The notes beneath the pieces are model-generated. The model worked only from the letters and a program-made list of their open reading frames with translations, was not told where the DNA came from and did no database searches. A stretch of DNA of 64,000 nucleotides from NCBI RefSeq assembly GCF_026420845.1, contig NZ_JAOWCB010000008.1:1-64000 (forward strand). The letters run 5' to 3'. This DNA is from Streptomyces sp. PR69 (GTDB lineage: Bacteria > Actinomycetota > Actinomycetes > Streptomycetales > Streptomycetaceae). This document shows, in pieces, positions 53,457 to 60,965 of this stretch (position 1 is its first letter; each line of letters opens with the position of its first letter). Made by a program: the position numbers and the translations under genes.

Positions 53457-53487
53457 GGCGGCCGCGGCGTTGTGCGCCACGGCCGCC
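53457..53487 (-). terminator. Terminator hairpin after the hemolysin III gene
   Basis: GGCGGCCGCGGCG (53457-53469) pairs with CGCCACGGCCGCC (53475-53487), with one wobble and a 5-nt loop. Confidence 0.65.
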
Positions 53488-53506
53488 AGAAGGGTGCGGG
53501 GCCCGG

Positions 53507-54244
53507 TCAGGACGCCTGATAGGCGACCAGCGAGATGCCCACGTAGTGCACGACGAACGCCGCGAGTGTGAAGGAGTGGAACACCTCGTGGAAGCCGAAC
53601 CACCGCGGTGAGGGGTTCGGGCGCTTGATCCCGTAGATCACTCCGCCCGCGCTGTAGAGCACACCGCCGACGATGACGAGCACCAGCACCGCGATCCCGC
53701 CGGCGCGCATGAAGTCGGGCAGGAAGAAGACGGCCGCCCAGCCCATCGCGAGATAGCAGGGTGTGTACAGCCAGCGCGGCGCGCCCACCCAGAAGACGCG
53801 GAAGGCGATGCCCGCCGCCGCGGCCGCCCATACCGCCCACAGCAGCGTCCGGCCGGTGGAATCCGGGAGAAGCAGCACGGTCAGCGGGGTATAGGTGCCC
53901 GCAATGATCAGAAAGATATTGGCGTGGTCGAGCCGGCGCAGCACGGCTTCGGCGCGCGGTCCCCAGTTCCCCCGGTGGTAGAGCGCGCTCACGCCGAACA
54001 GCAGACAGGCGGTGAGCACATAGACCGCACAGGCGATCCGGGCGCGGGTGGTGTCGGCGAGCGCCGTGAGCACCAGCCCGGCGACCACGACGGCGGGGAA
54101 CATCCCGGCGTGCAGCCAGCCGCGCAGTCGTGGCTTCAGCAGATGGTGGTGGCGGTCCGCGGATATCTCGTTCTCGGCTGTCGTCGTTGCTGTCTCGGCT
54201 GTCTCGGCTGTCTCGGTCGCTTCGGGCACGGCGGCGGCAGTCAT
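53507..54244 (-). CDS. Hemolysin III / PAQR-family membrane protein
   Basis: A 245-residue seven-helix protein. The N-terminus is an Ala/Thr/Glu repeat (ETAETAETA). VSALYHRGNWG, RRLDHANIFLIIAGTYTP and GFHEVFHSFTLAAFVVHYVG carry the His and Asp residues that bind metal in the PAQR (YqfA/TrhA) family. Family members act in membrane fluidity or lipid metabolism; the hemolysin name is historical. ATG at 54244. A 16-bp palindrome lies 13 bp upstream. Confidence 0.88.
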   Translation of the reverse strand: MTAAAVPEATETAETAETATTTAENEISADRHHHLLKPRLRGWLHAGMFPAVVVAGLVLTALADTTRARIACAVYVLTACLLFGVSALYHRGNWGPRAEAVLRRLDHANIFLIIAGTYTPLTVLLLPDSTGRTLLWAVWAAAAAGIAFRVFWVGAPRWLYTPCYLAMGWAAVFFLPDFMRAGGIAVLVLVIVGGVLYSAGGVIYGIKRPNPSPRWFGFHEVFHSFTLAAFVVHYVGISLVAYQAS

Positions 54245-54256
54245 GACGGGATGGTA

Positions 54257-54272
54257 CCTACGGAGCCGTAGG
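54257..54272. promoter_or_regulatory. 16-bp palindrome upstream of the hemolysin III gene
   Basis: CCTACGG-AG-CCGTAGG is a perfect dyad 13 bp before the start codon. It could be an operator or an mRNA hairpin. The rest of the gap to pckG shows nothing definite. Confidence 0.45.
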
Positions 54273-54524
54273 CGCAGGGCCCCGTCTTCGTCACAGCGTG
54301 CCGCCGCCTCCAGGCGAAACATGTGCCACACCCTGGCGAATCAGGAGTGACACACGAGTGGCCATGCTCACGTGAGAGGCCCTCTGGACATATGGGCAGC
54401 AGACATCGATGATCAGATGAGTGCGATCGGCACCGGATGAGCGCCAGAGATCCACACCGTGAAGCATCCGGGTCGCGGCCCCCAAGGGGCAACCAACTAC
54501 AAAACCCCTCATTTAGGAGCAACC

Positions 54525-56348
54525 GTGGCGCGCGACATCGCGGCTCCCGACACCGTCCCCACCACCCACCAGGAGCTCATCGCCTGGGTAGACGAGATCG
54601 CAGCAATCACGCAGCCGGACAGCGTCGTCTGGTGTGACGGTTCCGAGGCCGAGTACGAGCGCCTGTGCGAGGAGCTCGTCGCCAAGGGCACCTTCCGGAA
54701 GCTCGATCCGATCAAGCGCCCGAACTCCTACTACGCGGCGTCCGACCCGACCGACGTCGCCCGGGTCGAGGACCGCACATTCATCTGCTCCGAGAAGGAG
54801 GAGGACGCGGGCCCCACCAACCACTGGAAGGCCCCCGCCGAGATGAAGGAGATCTTCACCGGTGAGAAGGGCCTCTTCCGCGGGTCGATGCGCGGCCGCA
54901 CCATGTACGTGGTGCCCTTCTGCATGGGCCCGCTGGGCTCGCCGCTCTCCGCCATCGGCGTCGAGATCACCGACTCCGCGTATGTCGCGGTCTCCATGCG
55001 CACCATGACCCGGATGGGCCGGCCCGTCCTCGACGAGCTGGGCTCCGACGGCTTCTTCGTCAAGGCCGTCCACACTCTGGGCGCCCCGCTGGAGCCCGGA
55101 CAGGCGGACGTCCCCTGGCCGTGCAACTCCACCAAATACATCTCGCACTTCCCCGAGACCCGCGAGATCTGGTCGTACGGCTCCGGCTACGGCGGCAACG
55201 CCCTCCTCGGCAAGAAGTGCTACGCGCTGCGCATCGCCTCGGTCATGGCGCGTGACGAGGGCTGGCTCGCCGAGCACATGCTGATCCTCAAGCTCACCCC
55301 GCCGGAGGGGGAGCCCCGCTATGTCGCCGCCGCCTTCCCCTCCGCCTGCGGCAAGACCAACCTCGCGATGCTGGAGCCCACGATCTCCGGCTGGACGGTG
55401 GAGACCATCGGCGACGACATCGCCTGGATGCGCTTCGGCGAGGACGGCCGGCTGTACGCGATCAACCCGGAGGCCGGCTTCTTCGGCGTCGCGCCCGGCA
55501 CCGGCGAGCACACCAACGCCAACGCCATGAAGACGCTGTGGGGCAACGCCGTCTTCACCAATGTGGCCCTCACCGACGACGGCGACGTGTGGTGGGAGGG
55601 CATGACCGAGGAGCCCCCGGCCCACCTCACCGACTGGAAGGGCAACGACTGGACGCCCGAGTCCGAGACCCCGGCGGCCCACCCGAACGCCCGCTTCACC
55701 GTGCCCGCCGCGCAGTGCCCGATCGCCGCGCCCGAGTGGGAGGACCCCAAGGGCGTCCCGATCTCCGCGATCCTCTTCGGCGGCCGCCGCGCCACCGCCG
55801 TCCCGCTGGTGACCGAGTCGTTCTCCTGGCAGCACGGCGTCTTCCTCGGCGCCAACGTCGCCAGCGAGAAGACCGCCGCGGCCGAGGGCAAGGTCGGCGA
55901 GCTGCGCCGCGACCCGTTCGCGATGCTGCCGTTCTGCGGCTACAACATGGGCGACTACATGGCCCACTGGATCAAGGTCGGCGCCTCCGCGGACCAGTCC
56001 AAGCTGCCCAAGATCTACTACGTGAACTGGTTCCGCAAGAACGACGCCGGGAAGTTCGTCTGGCCCGGCTTCGGCGAGAACAGCCGTGTGCTGAAGTGGA
56101 TCGTCGGACGTCTGGAGGGAACCGCCGAGGGCGTCGAGACCCCCATCGGCATCCTGCCGGCCAAGGGCTCCCTGGACACCGAGGGCCTGGAGCTGGCCGA
56201 GGAGGACCTCGACTTCCTGCTCAAGGTCGACACGGACGTCTGGCGTGAGGAGGCCGCGCTGATCCCCGAGCACCTCAACACCTTCGGCGACCACACGCCG
56301 AAGGAGCTGTGGGACGAGTACCGCGCGCTGGTGGCCCGTCTGGGCTGA
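54525..56348 (+). CDS. pckG: Phosphoenolpyruvate carboxykinase (GTP)
   Basis: A 607-residue PEPCK that converts oxaloacetate and GTP to PEP and CO2, linking the TCA cycle and gluconeogenesis. [43 protein letters not shown], the kinase-1 loop [13 protein letters not shown] (about 270-282) and metal-binding ETIGDDIAW are all GTP-type. The C-terminal [24 protein letters not shown] gives guanine contacts. The GTG at 54525 is preceded by TAGGAG and gives [13 protein letters not shown]; an upstream ATG adds 22 residues lacking conservation. A terminator follows. Confidence 0.95.
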   Translation: MARDIAAPDTVPTTHQELIAWVDEIAAITQPDSVVWCDGSEAEYERLCEELVAKGTFRKLDPIKRPNSYYAASDPTDVARVEDRTFICSEKEEDAGPTNHWKAPAEMKEIFTGEKGLFRGSMRGRTMYVVPFCMGPLGSPLSAIGVEITDSAYVAVSMRTMTRMGRPVLDELGSDGFFVKAVHTLGAPLEPGQADVPWPCNSTKYISHFPETREIWSYGSGYGGNALLGKKCYALRIASVMARDEGWLAEHMLILKLTPPEGEPRYVAAAFPSACGKTNLAMLEPTISGWTVETIGDDIAWMRFGEDGRLYAINPEAGFFGVAPGTGEHTNANAMKTLWGNAVFTNVALTDDGDVWWEGMTEEPPAHLTDWKGNDWTPESETPAAHPNARFTVPAAQCPIAAPEWEDPKGVPISAILFGGRRATAVPLVTESFSWQHGVFLGANVASEKTAAAEGKVGELRRDPFAMLPFCGYNMGDYMAHWIKVGASADQSKLPKIYYVNWFRKNDAGKFVWPGFGENSRVLKWIVGRLEGTAEGVETPIGILPAKGSLDTEGLELAEEDLDFLLKVDTDVWREEAALIPEHLNTFGDHTPKELWDEYRALVARLG

Positions 56349-56436
56349 GCCGGCCGGGCCGGCCCCGCTCCCGAATGCCGCGGCGGGCCTCCTGACTCCG
56401 CCCTGACCTGTGGGTCATCCCGGCCCGCCGCACACC

Positions 56437-56473
56437 ACGGCCCCCGAAGCTCCCTCAAGCCTTCGGGGGCCGT
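56437..56473 (+). terminator. Terminator hairpin after pckG
   Basis: ACGGCCCCCGAAG (56437-56449) pairs exactly with CTTCGGGGGCCGT (56461-56473). Confidence 0.75.
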
Positions 56474-56527
56474 ACTGCGTACCCGGTATCTGGCATCTCG
56501 TGCCTGGTGTCTGCGAGCGGTCGCCGG

Positions 56528-56941
56528 TCAGCCGCCGTCCACATAGGCGCGGGCGGCGACCATCACATCTCTGAAGCGGCCTTCTGAGATCACCGTCAGC
56601 GGGGCTTCGTCCTCCAGCTGGGGATTCATCCCGATCAGCCAGGCCCGCGCGGTGTAGAGACTCTCCGCGTCCTGGATCAGCTGGAACACCTGCAGGGCGG
56701 CGCGCAGCCGCTCCTCCGCGTCCTGGCGGGGTACCGACTCGCCCGACGCCCACTTGCCGACCTGCCGAGGATCGCTGATGTTGGTGATCCGCGCGGTCAG
56801 CCGCTGGCCGAGATTGTCCTGCAGGAAGCGCGCGATGTCCGCGATGGACATGCGGACGGTCGCGGCATGGGCGCGCTCGGCACTGGCCGCACTCTTGGGC
56901 AAAACTCTGACGCCGACCTCGGGGCTCTGGGTGGTGGGCAT
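56528..56941 (-). CDS. Xre/MbcA/ParS-type antitoxin
   Basis: A 137-residue protein. RMSIADIARFLQDNLGQRLTARITNISDPRQVGKWASGESVPRQDAEERLRAAL is an Xre-like HTH. The C-terminus TARAWLIGMNPQLEDEAPLTVISEGRFRDVMVAARAYVDGG is the toxin-binding (DUF2384-type) domain, where the LxGxNP and AP..L..G pattern is clear. It should bind and silence the RES toxin encoded upstream and repress the locus. ATG at 56941 with GGGGGGAGCC upstream. It is unusual in lying 321 bp after the toxin gene rather than before it. Confidence 0.82.
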   Translation of the reverse strand: MPTTQSPEVGVRVLPKSAASAERAHAATVRMSIADIARFLQDNLGQRLTARITNISDPRQVGKWASGESVPRQDAEERLRAALQVFQLIQDAESLYTARAWLIGMNPQLEDEAPLTVISEGRFRDVMVAARAYVDGG

Positions 56942-57262
56942 AACGGCTCCCCCCTGCTCCCCCTGCGTGCGCCGGATGCGCGCAGCACCCGATTCCCTCG
57001 GTCTGCGGAAGCAGTTGATCGTCTTGGATGTAGCTGCTGCCAAGCTGGCTTGGTGTATGAAGGCTACCCGTAATCCACATCCAACTCCACTGCCTCTGCA
57101 TAGAGTTCACCGGTCTTGAGTAGGCGTCAAGTGATTTCCCAACCTCGGCGTTGCCGTACTGAGCTGCGGAATCTGCGACTTTCCCGCGGCTGGGGCGGGG
57201 CGGCGGACTTGGCGGAATTCAGCCGTGTGGGCGAGTGGGGTACGCGGTGGTCTTCCGGTGGG
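56942..57262. other. Gap between the RES toxin and its antitoxin gene
   Basis: No gene is supported. GC is lower than around. On the minus strand TTGACG (57130-57125) and TCTATG (57104-57099) lie 20 bp apart, a possible though overlong promoter for the antitoxin. A separate promoter here would explain the odd gene order. Confidence 0.4.
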
Positions 57263-57949
57263 TCAGCGGATGGTGAGTCCGTACTCCTCTGCCACCGTGC
57301 GCAGTTCCTCGGCCTCCGGCCAGATGGGCTGCGACTCGATCTCCTCAAGGTCGACATCGCTGAAGACGGCCCAGCACTGGCGCAGTCCGAAGCGGGAGCG
57401 GTAGGCGATCCCGTGGATCAGCCGGCCCTGCCGCTCCGTGCGCTGCGCTATCGCCCAGGCCGAGATCAGCCGGGTCACCCTGCGGTCCGGGCCCTGGATG
57501 CTCTCCTGCGTCAGGCAGTCGACGCCCAGCCGCCCCAACTGCTCCTTCAGCTCAGCAGAGAGTGTGAGCAGCGTCTGCTCGTCGTCGACGTCCAGGAACC
57601 GCGCCTCCTTGTCCGGCCGCAGCCGCACCAGCGTGTGCCGGGTGCGCCAGTCCCGCGGCAGATGGCCCGGCGGCATATAGGCCTGCTGCTGCCAGTCGTC
57701 GTCGATGACCGCGCGCAGCTCGGGAGCCACCCGGAAGGGGGCCAGCGCCTCGGCGAAGCAGCCGTCCAGCTCGGAGGCGCAGTACAGCGTGCCGTAGCTG
57801 ACCAGGCTCCAGCGGCTGCCGCCCGAACGGCTGTCGTCCTCCGGGCTGATGTAGGTGTACTTGCGGGGGTCCTTCGCCTTTCCCAGCCGCCACACCCCGC
57901 GCTCCGGCGCCGGGATGAGTCTCGCTCCTAACACTGTCCCCTCGCTCAT
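57263..57949 (-). CDS. RES-domain toxin (NAD+ phosphorylase/glycohydrolase type)
   Basis: A 228-residue RES protein. Family toxins destroy NAD+ (MbcT of M. tuberculosis is an NAD+ phosphorylase). The Arg motif is VWRLGKAKDP, the Glu motif TLYCASELDGCFAEALAPFR and the Ser motif HGIAYRSRFGLRQCWAVF. An insert KYTYISPEDDSRSGGSRWS follows the first motif. ATG at 57949 with AGGAGCGGTGC upstream. The antitoxin-like gene follows on the same strand after 321 bp. Chromosomal copies like this may also be stress modules; activity is untested. Confidence 0.82.
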   Translation of the reverse strand: MSEGTVLGARLIPAPERGVWRLGKAKDPRKYTYISPEDDSRSGGSRWSLVSYGTLYCASELDGCFAEALAPFRVAPELRAVIDDDWQQQAYMPPGHLPRDWRTRHTLVRLRPDKEARFLDVDDEQTLLTLSAELKEQLGRLGVDCLTQESIQGPDRRVTRLISAWAIAQRTERQGRLIHGIAYRSRFGLRQCWAVFSDVDLEEIESQPIWPEAEELRTVAEEYGLTIR

Positions 57950-58121
57950 GCACCGCTCCTCATCCCGGTGATCGGTCAGGTTCGCCGTCTGCCGGCTCCC
58001 GAACGATCATCTTCTGACGCCGGGCACGCCCGAGGTGCGCACTTGGGCGATTCCACCAGGGGCGCACAAAGGACTTCAGGGGGCGCATTGCCGGAAGTCA
58101 GGGGGCGCGCGGCGGGCGCCG

Positions 58122-60965
58122 TCAGCCGGGGGCGGGCAGATCGAGGTCCGCGTCCAGCTCCAGCAGCGCGACGCCGGCGTCGCCCGCGATCGCCAGGGCC
58201 GGGCCGTGCGCCGAGAGCGCGCGGACCCGGCTGCCCGCGGCCAGCAGCAGGACACAGCGTGACGTCGCCGCGTCCCAGAAGCGGACCGTGCCGTCCCGGG
58301 CGGCGCTCGCGACGAACGAGCGGCGCGCGCCGGACGACGTCACCGCCGTCCAGGCGGCGACCGCCTCCACCGCCTCCGTATGCCCGCGCAGCACCGCGCC
58401 CAGCGGCGCGTACGTCGTGAGGTCCCACAGCCGTACGGTGCCGTCGTCGCCGCCGCTGACGAGGAACGGCGGCAGCGGGCCGCCGGGCCCCGGCCCGGCC
58501 CCGAAGGCGACGGCGTTGACGAAACCCTGACGGCAGGTCAGCACCCGGCCGGGGCCGCCGGACGCCGGCTCCGCCACCCGCACCGTCCCGTCAGTGCTGC
58601 CGGAGGCGATCCAGCCCCCGCCGCGCCCGTCGGACGCCGCGGCCACGGCGCGCACCCGGAAGGCGTGCCGCCAGCGCAGCAGCGGCTGCCCGGTCGTCAG
58701 ATCCCACACCCGTACGGTGCGGTCGTCGCCGCCGCTCACGGCGACGGGCACCCCGCCGGAGGGCCCGGAGACTCCGGGGAGCCCGGACAGCACGGCCGAC
58801 GCGAGGGACCGCACCGGCAGCGAATGCCCCTTGAGCGGAGGGAAGGCCTCGGCGGCGCGGCCGGGGTCCCGGGGAGCCGGGTCCCAGGCGCGTACGGCGC
58901 CGTCGGCCGCCGCCCACAGCAGCAGCCCCGGGCCGTGGGGCGTGGCGGGCGTCCACGCCAGAGCGGAGACCGGATGCCGCGGAGCCGTGCCGAAACCGGC
59001 GTCGGGCTCGCCGGTGCCGGTGTCCCACAGCTGCACCCGCGCCGAGGTGTAGCCGACCGCCAGCCGCGGTGCGGAGCGGCGGCCTCCGGCGACGAGCGTG
59101 GCCGTGACGGCCGAAGGCGTCGGGTCGACGCCGTCCGCGGCACGGCGCAGGTCGTGGCCGTCCCAGAGCCGCACCGTGTTGTCCCGCGCCACCGAGGCGA
59201 GCCGGGCGGGCCCGTCCGCGGGCAGAGCGCACAGCGCGGTCACGGCGTCCCCGTGCCCGGTGAGCCGCCCCGTACACCGGCGCGCGCCGACGTCCCACAG
59301 GTCGACGACGGTTTTGGGGCCCGCCGCGGCGAGCAGCTCCCTGCCGTCGTCGGACCGCAGGGCCATCAGGGCGGTGACGGGCTCTCCCTCGCCGGGCAAC
59401 ACGGCCCGCACCCCGCCGGAGCCTGCCCCGCCGCCGAGGTCCCACAGCGTGAGGGAGCCGTCCGCGTGTCCGGTGGCCACCTGGCCGGGGACGCCCGTGC
59501 CGGCGCAGGCACGCACCGGAGCATCCGAGACCGGGTGTTCGTACAGCAGGTGCGGGGCGGCGGCGGTCCCGTCGTCGGAGACGTCCCACACGCGCAGCGT
59601 GCGCCCCGCCCCCACCAGCAGCCGGCGGCCGTCGGGCCCGGCGGCGAGCGTGAGCGCGAAGGCCGCCCGGTCCCGCCGGTGGGCGGCCAGCTCCGCGAGC
59701 CGGCGCGCGCCCGCGCCCTCCCGCCACAGCGTGACGGAGCCGTCCCCGCCGGCCGCCGCCACCCGCAGCCGGCCCTCGGCGTCGCGCCAGCCCGCGACCG
59801 CCGCGATCCAGGCCGAGCCGCGGAGCGCCATATGGTGCACCAGGGTGCCCCGGCCGGTGTCCCAGACGCGTACGACGCCGTCCGCACTGCCCGACACGAG
59901 GTCTCCCGCGCCCGAGGCGCGGGGCACGAAGTCCAGGCACCGCACGGCCCCGTCGTGGGCCGGTATCCGGTCTCCGACGCCCGCGCCCGTCGTCGCGTCG
60001 ACCAACTCGATGCCGCCCGCCTCGTTGCCGACCGCGAGCAGGGGCGTCCCGCCGGGACCGGCCGCCGCCGTGAGGGACAGACCGCGGTGGCCCAGCGTCG
60101 TCAGGACGTTGGACGGGGGCGACCAGCGCGACCACAGCACCCGCAGCCGCGAGCCGTCGAGGTCCGCGGCATCCCGCGGCAGCCGCGCGTACGGGACGCC
60201 GGGGTGCCGCAGCGCGGTGTACGCCAGATGGAGGCTGGAGCGGCGTGACGCGACGTCGGCGTCCCGCAGATACGGCTCGATCGCCGCCCACGCGGCGAGC
60301 CACGACTGCTGCGCCCGGCCGGAACGGGGCAGGCCGAGGAGCCCCCGTACGCCGTCGCCGGAAAGCCACGGCAGCAGCGCGGGAGGCACGTGCGTGTCGT
60401 CGAGCACCCCGCCGAGCGCGGCGTGCCCCGCCAGATGCCGCCGCAGATACGGATGCGGGGCCCCGGCCCCGCCCCCCTCCGCCAACTCCGCGAGCGCGGC
60501 GGCGATCCGCGCGTGCGCCGCGCGTTCGGCGTCGGCGGGCGTTTCGGCGCCCGCCGAGCCGCTGCCCGGGACGGAGCCCCCGGTGCCGGGACCCCCGGCC
60601 CCGGCACCGGTCGCGGTCCGTGCGTGGGCAGTGTGTCCGGCGTGGCCGGGTGGATCTGTGGCCGCCGGGTTGCCGTCGGCCGGCGGGGTGGGTGTGGCCG
60701 CGACAGGCCGGCCGGTCGCGTGTCTCCCGTCGCCGGGAGGAGCGTGGGCCGCCCGGCCGTCGCCGGGGGCGGCGCTGCCGGTTTCGCCGGTCTGCGTCAG
60801 TGCCGCGAGCGCCGCGGGTTCGGCGTTGCCGGGTGCTGCGGCGTCCGCCGGGCCGCCGCGGGGCGCGGGGTCTCCGGTCTCGGTGGGCAGTTCAGGGGCC
60901 GCCGGGCCGCAGCCGGGTGCCGGGGGCGTGGTGTTCTCGTTCGGTTCCGGTGCGTCCGGTGTCAT
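58122..60965 (-). CDS. WD40 beta-propeller protein coupled to a caspase-NTPase
   Basis: A 947-residue protein. Residues 1-148 are low-complexity Pro/Gly/Ala/Thr. A helical segment follows (HARIAAALAELAEGG, PHPYLRRHLAGHAALGGVLDD, about 150-270), of a kind that in other proteins joins NTPase and propeller. From about 300 there are 11-13 WD40 repeats (VWDTGRGTL, VWDVSDDG, LWDLGGG, LWDVGARRC, LWDGHDL, VWDLTTGQ, LWDLTTYAP, FWDAATSRC), enough for two propellers. WD40 propellers sense ligands or serve as scaffolds. ATG 60965 overlaps the caspase-NTPase stop as ATGA; the frame is open far upstream but only as antisense-type shadow. The two genes look like one fusion gene split in two. Confidence 0.85.
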   Translation of the reverse strand: MTPDAPEPNENTTPPAPGCGPAAPELPTETGDPAPRGGPADAAAPGNAEPAALAALTQTGETGSAAPGDGRAAHAPPGDGRHATGRPVAATPTPPADGNPAATDPPGHAGHTAHARTATGAGAGGPGTGGSVPGSGSAGAETPADAERAAHARIAAALAELAEGGGAGAPHPYLRRHLAGHAALGGVLDDTHVPPALLPWLSGDGVRGLLGLPRSGRAQQSWLAAWAAIEPYLRDADVASRRSSLHLAYTALRHPGVPYARLPRDAADLDGSRLRVLWSRWSPPSNVLTTLGHRGLSLTAAAGPGGTPLLAVGNEAGGIELVDATTGAGVGDRIPAHDGAVRCLDFVPRASGAGDLVSGSADGVVRVWDTGRGTLVHHMALRGSAWIAAVAGWRDAEGRLRVAAAGGDGSVTLWREGAGARRLAELAAHRRDRAAFALTLAAGPDGRRLLVGAGRTLRVWDVSDDGTAAAPHLLYEHPVSDAPVRACAGTGVPGQVATGHADGSLTLWDLGGGAGSGGVRAVLPGEGEPVTALMALRSDDGRELLAAAGPKTVVDLWDVGARRCTGRLTGHGDAVTALCALPADGPARLASVARDNTVRLWDGHDLRRAADGVDPTPSAVTATLVAGGRRSAPRLAVGYTSARVQLWDTGTGEPDAGFGTAPRHPVSALAWTPATPHGPGLLLWAAADGAVRAWDPAPRDPGRAAEAFPPLKGHSLPVRSLASAVLSGLPGVSGPSGGVPVAVSGGDDRTVRVWDLTTGQPLLRWRHAFRVRAVAAASDGRGGGWIASGSTDGTVRVAEPASGGPGRVLTCRQGFVNAVAFGAGPGPGGPLPPFLVSGGDDGTVRLWDLTTYAPLGAVLRGHTEAVEAVAAWTAVTSSGARRSFVASAARDGTVRFWDAATSRCVLLLAAGSRVRALSAHGPALAIAGDAGVALLELDADLDLPAPG

